64,000 nt of DNA from JALZKA01 sp963701205 (GTDB lineage: Bacteria; Actinomycetota; Thermoleophilia; Solirubrobacterales; 70-9). The first letter of the stretch is position 1, and each line of letters starts with the position of its first letter. The stretch covers positions 1,984,001 through 2,048,000 of the forward strand of contig OY969575.1 in the NCBI GenBank assembly GCA_963701205.1, in the 5' to 3' direction. A program made the position numbers and the translations under genes. The notes below the pieces were generated by a model, which searched no databases, was not told the origin of the DNA, and saw nothing but the letters and a program-made list of their open reading frames with translations. Of this stretch, positions 58,915 through 64,000 are shown piece after piece.

Positions 58915-60324
58915 GTGGCCGTTCTTCCTGACAACTACGAAGCGGTGATCGGGCTTGAGATCCACGTCCAGCTGCAAACCCGCACGAAAATGTTCTGCGG
59001 CTGCGAACTCTCCTTTGGGGACGAGCCCAACGTCCACACCTGTCCCGTCTGCCTTGCGCATCCCGGCAGTCTGCCGGTCATCAACGAGCGGGCGGTTGGA
59101 TTCGGGATCCAGATCGGGCTCGCGCTCGAATGCGAGATTGCTCCACGTTCGATTTTTCACCGCAAGAACTACTTCTACCCCGACAACCCCAAGGCCTACC
59201 AGATCAGCCAGTACGACATTCCGCTTGGCACCAACGGCAGGCTCGGGGATGTTCGGATCCACAGGGTGCACCTCGAGGAGGACGCGGCAAAGCTCGTCCA
59301 CGTTGGGGAATCCGGCCGCATTCACGGGGCCGGAGCTTCGCTCGTGGACTTCAACCGTGGGGGGACACCGTTGCTTGAGATCGTCACCGAGCCTGACCTG
59401 CGCGATCCAAGGATGGTGCGCGAGTGGCTCCAGCTTCTGCGCTCGACGGTCCAGGCCACAGGCGCATCCGACGTGAACATGGAAGAGGGGAGCCTGCGCT
59501 GCGATGCCAACGTCTCGATCCGACCCCGTGGGCAGCAGGAACTGGGCGTCAAGACGGAGCTCAAGAACATGAACAGCTTCCGTTTCATCGAGCGTGGCAT
59601 TGAGGCCGAGTTGACGCGGCAGTACGGCCTGGTTGAGAGCGGGGAAGGTGTCACCCAGGAGACGCTTCACTTTGACCCGCGCAGCGGCTCCCTGACCTCG
59701 CTGCGCTCGAAGGAAGAGGCGCACGACTACCGCTACTTCCCGGAGCCGGACCTGGTGCCCCTGGCGCCCACCGAAGCGATGCTGGCCGAGGCTCGCGCGG
59801 CGTTGCCGGAGCTACCCGCAGCGCGCGAGGCTCGATATCGGGATCAGCTGGGACTGCAGGACGCGCAGGCGCGGCAGCTTTCCTACGACGATGAGCTGGG
59901 TGCGTTCTTCGAGGCAGCGCTTTCCCGTGCGGCCGCGACGGCACCGGTATTGGCTAATTGGGTAACCGGCGAGCCCACTGCGCGAGATGTGGAACCCGCT
60001 GCACTTGCGGCGCTCGTCGGTCTTGTCGAGGCCCGCGAGATCACCCAGCAGGCAGGCAAGGAGGTCCTGGCCGTCCTTGTTGCGGAAGGAGGGGACCCGG
60101 CCGCCATTGTGGCGAGCAGGGGTCTGGGCTTGGTTGAGGACGCCGACGAGCTTGAGGCGGCGGTCGAGCGGGCCCTCGCCGCCCATCCCGATGAGGCACA
60201 AAAAGTCGCCGACGGCGCCGATCAGGCAATTGGCCCGATCGTGGGCGCCGTGATGCGGGAGATGAAGGGTCGCGCCGATGGCGGCGAGGTCACACGCCTG
60301 ATCCGTTCCAAGCTGGGCAGATAG
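58915..60324 (+). CDS. gatB: Aspartyl/glutamyl-tRNA amidotransferase subunit B
   Basis: Kinase/transamidase subunit of GatCAB. N-terminal EAVIGLEIHVQLQTRTKMFC starts the cradle domain; CGCELSFGDEPNVHTCPVCL holds four Cys expected to bind zinc; later VDFNRGGTPLLEIVTEPDL, GSLRCDANVSIRPRG and KTELKNMNSFRFIERGIEAE are family signatures. The C-terminal YqeY-like tail (ITQQAGKEVLAVLVAEGGDP) binds tRNA. 469 residues, GTG 58915. Last gene of the run. Confidence 0.96.
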   Translation: MAVLPDNYEAVIGLEIHVQLQTRTKMFCGCELSFGDEPNVHTCPVCLAHPGSLPVINERAVGFGIQIGLALECEIAPRSIFHRKNYFYPDNPKAYQISQYDIPLGTNGRLGDVRIHRVHLEEDAAKLVHVGESGRIHGAGASLVDFNRGGTPLLEIVTEPDLRDPRMVREWLQLLRSTVQATGASDVNMEEGSLRCDANVSIRPRGQQELGVKTELKNMNSFRFIERGIEAELTRQYGLVESGEGVTQETLHFDPRSGSLTSLRSKEEAHDYRYFPEPDLVPLAPTEAMLAEARAALPELPAAREARYRDQLGLQDAQARQLSYDDELGAFFEAALSRAAATAPVLANWVTGEPTARDVEPAALAALVGLVEAREITQQAGKEVLAVLVAEGGDPAAIVASRGLGLVEDADELEAAVERALAAHPDEAQKVADGADQAIGPIVGAVMREMKGRADGGEVTRLIRSKLGR

Positions 60325-60403
60325 GCGGTTGTGAAAAGGAGCGACTGCGGGTAAGGTCCCTGCACGGGTATTGGGGATCGTGCGGGGAAGGGGCTTGGCT
60401 CTC

Positions 60404-61927
60404 GTGGATCGCAGATCGGAGATTCGGCGCTGGCCGAATTGGCAACCTAGGGGTAACGACGCCGATGCGGATCGCGGGCGGAGCCTGCTTTCACCGGTAC
60501 CGGACACGCTCGATGCCCGACGGCTTGCGCGTGCGACGCCGCCGGAGGATGCCGCGACGGAGTTGCGCCGACTCGGTCGTCTCGCAGCTGCCCTCTTTGC
60601 GGGCGCCGGCGTGCTCGCGATTCCAGCCGGCGCCGTCGTAGCGGATGGGCCGTCGATTGCGATCCTCGCTGCGCCCGCTTCGGCCCTGCTTGTTGCGCTC
60701 GTTTGTTTGGCGACGCCGTGGGAGCGGATCGGACGTGATTGGCTGAACCTGGTGCCGCTCGTGGCGGTTCTGCAGGTTGGCGTGGCGATGATGCTCGACG
60801 GGCCTCTCTACGGATTCTTCCTCTTCTTCGTGGCCATCTTCGTCGGCTACGCATTTCGCAGCCGCGGAGCGCAACTTGGGCACCTGGCCCTTGCCGCCAT
60901 AGCGATCTTGAGTGCCGCGGTCAACGACTCCGGCCAGGTCGCTCAGAGTCTTCAGCTCGCGGTGTTTTTGATCCCGGCGCTGGCGTTCGTCACCGGTAGC
61001 GTTGCCTACCTGCACGAACAGCTCGAGCTCAAACAGGCGGTGTATCGAGACTTTGCCGAGGAAGCCTTCGCGCTGGTAAGCAAGATTCGCCATCAGCCAG
61101 TCGGTGCTGACCCGGGCGCAGATGTCCGCGACGCTTCTCGGGTCCGGGCCATGGAATCCCCCGTCGTCACGCCGACCCGGCACTTGGCCGATGAGCTGAT
61201 TCTGCTTGGGCAAGCGATCGGTCTGGGCGGCCACGAGCGCACTCCCCGTGGGCCCTGGCGCCCGGTGACCCTTGGCGCCTGCCTGGCGATCGTGCCGATG
61301 CTTGGGTTGCTTGGTCTAGCCAGTGTCGGTGTAGCGCTGCCGCGAGCGGCGCAGGTCCCGTTTGAGGTCATCGGTATTGACCTGCCCCATCAAGAGCAAA
61401 CTGCCACCCACCTTGACAATCAGGGAGGCTTGGCCGGCTCCGCCGCGCCGTCACCCGAGCAGGTGAACGACCTGGGAAGAGGGACGGATGCGATCGAACC
61501 GAGCGCGATCGTGCACGTGGGGGTTGGCGGTACCGGCAACGTCTCGGGTTCCGCGGGTCCCGCCGGGTCCGGCCCGAACCACGGCAAGGGCGCCGGGCCA
61601 GGCAAACCAGGTCACAGCGGTCACGGGCTGTTGGGTCTCCTCCCGGGAACCCTTGACCAGCTCCCCAACTCGCACGGTCCGGACGACGGCTCGGGAAAGC
61701 CACCCAAGGCCGAGAAGCCGCCGAAGCCGCCCAAACCACCAAAGCCACCCAAGCCCGAGAAGCCGCCGAAGCCGCCCAAACCACCAAAGCCACCCAAGGC
61801 CGAGAAGCCGCCGAAGCCGCCCAAACCACCAAAGGCACCGAAGGCCGAGAAGCCGCCGAAGCCGCCCAAACCACCGAAGGCCGAGAAGCCGCCGAAGTCG
61901 CCCAAACCACCGAAGGCCGAGAAGTAA
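60404..61927 (+). CDS. Membrane protein with repetitive Pro-Lys tail
   Basis: No family recognised. Residues 45-200 hold about six hydrophobic segments (RLAAALFAGAGVLAIPAGAV, LYGFFLFFVAIFVGYAF, QLAVFLIPALAFVTGSVAYL), one further span comes at about 285-305 (LGACLAIVPMLGLLGLASVG), then a Gly-rich stretch and a 70-residue tail of KPPKPPKPEKPP type. GTG 60404 is preferred: GGGGAAGGGG lies 10 bases upstream; a TTG at 60371 is an alternative. 507 residues. A strongly basic Pro-Lys tail next to membrane spans suggests binding to acidic polymers such as cell wall glycan or nucleic acid, but this is only a suggestion. Confidence 0.75.
   Translation: MDRRSEIRRWPNWQPRGNDADADRGRSLLSPVPDTLDARRLARATPPEDAATELRRLGRLAAALFAGAGVLAIPAGAVVADGPSIAILAAPASALLVALVCLATPWERIGRDWLNLVPLVAVLQVGVAMMLDGPLYGFFLFFVAIFVGYAFRSRGAQLGHLALAAIAILSAAVNDSGQVAQSLQLAVFLIPALAFVTGSVAYLHEQLELKQAVYRDFAEEAFALVSKIRHQPVGADPGADVRDASRVRAMESPVVTPTRHLADELILLGQAIGLGGHERTPRGPWRPVTLGACLAIVPMLGLLGLASVGVALPRAAQVPFEVIGIDLPHQEQTATHLDNQGGLAGSAAPSPEQVNDLGRGTDAIEPSAIVHVGVGGTGNVSGSAGPAGSGPNHGKGAGPGKPGHSGHGLLGLLPGTLDQLPNSHGPDDGSGKPPKAEKPPKPPKPPKPPKPEKPPKPPKPPKPPKAEKPPKPPKPPKAPKAEKPPKPPKPPKAEKPPKSPKPPKAEK
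61712..61926 (+). repeat. Pro-Lys tail repeats (45- and 36-bp units)
   Basis: GAGAAGCCGCCGAAG-type units begin at 61712, 61757, 61802, 61847, 61883 and (truncated before the stop) 61919. The first three intervals are 45 bases (15 codons), the last two 36 bases (12 codons). The units encode EKPPKPPKPPKPPKA/P. Unit number may vary between strains. Confidence 0.93.
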
Positions 61928-62025
61928 CGCCCACGGGTGGGCTTGGATCCCGTTGCCGCCCCGTCGAGTCCGCGAGCCACGTAGATACCCACCGTCGATC
62001 GCGAACTCGGCGGGTGGGGTGGGCG

Positions 62026-63093
62026 CTACGCCAGCAGCTTCGCGAGGGAGTCGATCGTCCGCGGCCAGGACAGGCGTTCGCGCTGCGCCGCGGCGCCGAC
62101 CGCGAGTTCGGCCCGCAGTCCGGGATCGGAAATTCGCTCGATCGCGCTGCGCAGCGCGTCCTCGTCAACGGTCATCGCGGGAATCCCCGAGCGCGCGGTG
62201 CCGGTCTGTCGGGCGGCGACGAGGATTCCGTTCACGCCGTCGGTCACCAGCTCGTTCATCGGGGGGCCGTCGTTGGTGATGATCGGCTGTCCGAACGCGA
62301 TCGCTTCGTAGAGGTGCAGCCCCAATCCCTCCCAGCGGGCGGGGGCCAGGCAGACGTCGGCCGCCGCTGCAAGCCGAAGGTGCTGGCGGGTGTCCAAATC
62401 AGCCAACACCAGGCTGATCCTTGGATCGGACCCGGCAACGCGCTCCAGATAGCCGACATGGCGCTCGACCTGGGCCTTGAAGGTGAGCCGGAGGTCCGGA
62501 TCGTCGCAGGCCTTGAACGCGCGGATGATCCTTCGGTAGGGCTTTCGCCGACCGAGCAGGCCGCCGTGGTAGTGCAGCGTGACTCGGTCCGGATCACGCT
62601 CGATCGGGACATCCGCCAACTCGGGATGGATGCCCCATTTCAAGAGGGGCGCTTCGACTCCAAGCGATCCGTAGCGCGCCTTTTCGGCCCCCGACATCGC
62701 ATAGATCGTCTCGAAGGCGCGCCGGGCGGGTTCCACCTGGCGAGGCTCGAAGTGCTCCCAGATGAAGCGGCCGATAGTCCGAACGCCGAGCTTTCGAAGC
62801 ACCTCGACCTCGGCGAACTGTTCGTTTTCGTCAAAAAAACAGGCGTCGAGCTCGCCGGCCTCCGCCCAGCGCCGGTACTCATCCGCGCTGATCTCATCGG
62901 CGCTTGCGATGGTGATGCGAGGCCCTGACCAGACTCCTTGCGTTTGTGGCTCCGAATCCAGGCGGTACTCGGGCGGCGCCGGTAGCGCGAGCACGTGGGT
63001 CGTGTGACCAAGCTCGTCGAGCGCCGAGCGCAGGTGTCGCGCGACAACCCCCTGGCCGCGGCTGGTCCACAGCGCACAGATCCCGATATTCAC
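62026..63093 (-). CDS. Glycosyltransferase (GT4-like, GT-B fold)
   Basis: A 355-residue protein beginning VNIGICALWTSRGQGVVARH. The C-terminal half shows VTLHYHGGLLGRRKPYRRII, DPRISLVLADLDTRQHLRLA and the donor-site pattern APARWEGLGLHLYEAIAFGQ (E-x7-E type) followed by MNELVTDGVNGILVAARQ. The GTG at 63093 is chosen; the longer frame to 63144 adds Arg-rich residues. It lies between a convergent membrane protein gene and a divergent NADH dehydrogenase gene, away from the other polysaccharide genes. Acceptor and donor unknown. Confidence 0.85.
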   Translation of the reverse strand: MNIGICALWTSRGQGVVARHLRSALDELGHTTHVLALPAPPEYRLDSEPQTQGVWSGPRITIASADEISADEYRRWAEAGELDACFFDENEQFAEVEVLRKLGVRTIGRFIWEHFEPRQVEPARRAFETIYAMSGAEKARYGSLGVEAPLLKWGIHPELADVPIERDPDRVTLHYHGGLLGRRKPYRRIIRAFKACDDPDLRLTFKAQVERHVGYLERVAGSDPRISLVLADLDTRQHLRLAAAADVCLAPARWEGLGLHLYEAIAFGQPIITNDGPPMNELVTDGVNGILVAARQTGTARSGIPAMTVDEDALRSAIERISDPGLRAELAVGAAAQRERLSWPRTIDSLAKLLA

Positions 63094-63151
63094 CGCCCGA
63101 GCATTGCACCGAGACAGCCAGAGGCGGAGGCGGCCTTGTGGCACACGTTAC

Positions 63152-63172
63152 TTTGTAACAAGCTGTTACAAA
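63152..63172. promoter_or_regulatory. Perfect inverted repeat, possible operator of the NADH dehydrogenase gene
   Basis: TTTGTAACA (63152-63160), three bases, then TGTTACAAA (63164-63172): 9-bp perfect arms, the dyad form typical of TetR/GntR-type operators. CATACT at 63179-63184 resembles a -10 element, only seven bases before the GTG at 63191, so transcription could begin at or next to the start codon (leaderless). Confidence 0.55.
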
Positions 63173-63190
63173 CTGTGCCATACTCACACG

Positions 63191-64000
63191 GTGGCCTGGA
63201 ACATCGTGATCGCGGGAGGTGGGTTTGCCGGAGCGGCGGCGGCTCGTGAGCTCGAGCGGATCCTGCCGAAGCAGTCCGCGCGCCTGATCCTGGTCAACGA
63301 CGTCAACTTTCAGCTCTACACGCCGTTTCTGCCGGAGGCCGCGGCGGGTACGCTCGAACCGCGCCACGTGGTCACGCCGTTGCGCGACATCCTGCGCCGC
63401 ACCTACCTGCGCCTTGGCGCGGTTTCCGGACACGATCCGGTGGCACGAACGGTCGAGCTCTCAACGCACGAGGGGTCCGACGAGACGATTCGATACGACC
63501 ACTTCGTCGTCGCCGTCGGATCGGTTTCGCGCTCCCTGCCCGTGCCGGGACTCGACAAGCACGCGATCGGCTTCAAAAGCCTTGCTGACGCCATCTGGCT
63601 GCGCAATCACCTGATCGAGACGCTGGAGCGCGCCAACGCGACTGACGACCCAGCGCGGCGCGAGGAACTCCTGACGTACGTATTCGTCGGCGGCGGCTAC
63701 TCGGGGCTGGAGGCCCTGGCCGAACTCCAGGACTTCGCCGCCGACGCGATCGAGCGCTATCCACGAGCCCGACTGCATGGCATGAGGTGGATACTCGTCG
63801 AGGCCGCCGACAGGGTCCTGCCCGAGGTCGATCATGGTTTGGCCGAGTACGCGGTGCGCGAGCTGCGCGGGCGGGGCATCGACATTCGACTCGGGACCCG
63901 CCTGGACGAGGCTCGCGCCGATGGCGCCAAGCTGTCAACCGGTGAGGAAATCGCGACGAAAACCATCGTCTGGACCGCCGGAGTGGCCCCGCACCCAAGC
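63191..64000 (+). CDS. Type II NADH dehydrogenase-like FAD/NAD(P) oxidoreductase, 3' end outside window
   Basis: Pyridine-nucleotide flavoprotein of the Ndh type: FAD-binding WNIVIAGGGFAGAAAARELE at the N-terminus, FQLYTPFLPEAAAGTLEPRH (typical of NDH-2 proteins), DHFVVAVGSVSRSLPVPGLD, and the NAD(P)-binding YVFVGGGYSGLEALAELQDF at about residue 165. It continues to TIVWTAGVAPHPS at the window edge, 270 residues so far of an expected 400 or more. The start is GTG 63191; no ribosome-binding site is seen before it, in line with a leaderless transcript. Probably membrane-associated through its missing C-terminus, feeding electrons to quinone. Sulfide:quinone reductase-like relatives cannot be excluded. 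Confidence 0.85.
   Translation, partial: MAWNIVIAGGGFAGAAAARELERILPKQSARLILVNDVNFQLYTPFLPEAAAGTLEPRHVVTPLRDILRRTYLRLGAVSGHDPVARTVELSTHEGSDETIRYDHFVVAVGSVSRSLPVPGLDKHAIGFKSLADAIWLRNHLIETLERANATDDPARREELLTYVFVGGGYSGLEALAELQDFAADAIERYPRARLHGMRWILVEAADRVLPEVDHGLAEYAVRELRGRGIDIRLGTRLDEARADGAKLSTGEEIATKTIVWTAGVAPHPS

Noticed and set aside
61621..61992. 123-codon Gly/Phe-rich frame on the minus strand
   Set aside because: Exact antisense of the Pro-Lys repeats (GGF/GGL periodicity is forced by the plus-strand codons); no independent support.
1..64000. CRISPR arrays, insertion sequences, prophage or integrase genes
   Set aside because: No short regularly spaced repeats with unique spacers, no transposase or integrase motifs; all repeats found are within genes or short regulatory arrays.

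Overview
The window is GC-rich, densely coded DNA of an actinobacterial type. Start codons are often GTG or TTG, neighbouring genes commonly share a TGATG or GTGA junction, and the gene neighbourhoods (pheST-argCJBD, gatCAB with a small zincin, cysE-pcrA-folD, MerR/HD-GYP/SpoIIE/STAS sets) together with many membrane proteins of unknown function resemble the class Thermoleophilia (Solirubrobacterales-like). That placement is an inference from gene content and family resemblance; there is no rRNA in the window to test it. I found no tRNA, rRNA, CRISPR array, transposase or phage gene, and no gene-free stretch longer than about 290 bases.

Layout. 1-7518: end of pheS, pheT, then argC-argJ-argB-argD in one direction. 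7551-14266: a surface-polysaccharide block on the minus strand (Wzz/tyrosine-kinase protein, two GT4 glycosyltransferases, an O-antigen polymerase/ligase) with a secreted glycoside hydrolase inserted on the plus strand. 14427-18973: two small proteins sharing a C-terminal module, a sortase, argG, a 50-residue membrane protein and a secreted coiled-coil transglycosylase. 18996-25864: an MFS transporter, HD-GYP protein, two HTH regulators, a degenerate GGDEF protein, a SpoIIE-type phosphatase and a STAS factor. 25861-32248: a second polymerase/ligase and a 1443-residue coiled-coil protein containing a nearly perfect 405-bp tandem repeat. 32361-36300: dnaE and a Cys-rich protein. 36318-39508: an OmpR-type two-component system, a Gly-rich membrane protein and a divergently transcribed small LPFTG-anchored protein, with phased 11-bp repeats in front of both transcription units. 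39543-45187: nfo, gltX, an HDOD-LuxR fusion, a degenerate NarL-type regulator, and an Rrf2 regulator overlapping cysK. 45157-50360: four signalling proteins around a priming glycosylphosphotransferase. 50406-54857: cysE, pcrA, folD and a small membrane protein. 54914-56866: a GMC oxidoreductase. 56916-60324: gatC-gatA-zincin-gatB. 60404-64000: a membrane protein with a Pro-Lys tail, a glycosyltransferase and the start of a type II NADH dehydrogenase-like gene.

How it fits together. The arg genes cover ornithine synthesis (argC, J, B, D) plus argininosuccinate synthase. cysE and cysK form the serine-to-cysteine route, with a cysteine-free Rrf2 protein beside cysK that could be a CymR-like regulator. 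The polysaccharide genes are split over four loci: export/kinase, two polymerases, the primer transferase and scattered glycosyltransferases. The sortase at 15.6-16.3 kb and the LPFTG protein at 39.1 kb are a plausible enzyme-substrate pair. The strongest candidate for an undescribed system is the 36.3-39.5 kb block: the two-component system, its membrane partner and the anchored peptide, linked by matching repeat arrays.

Quality caution. Three genes (pheS, pheT, the Wzz/kinase) each carry what looks like a single-base indel, with clear homologous protein continuing in another frame. All lie in the first 8 kb. They are more likely sequence errors than real mutations, but raw reads would be needed to decide.
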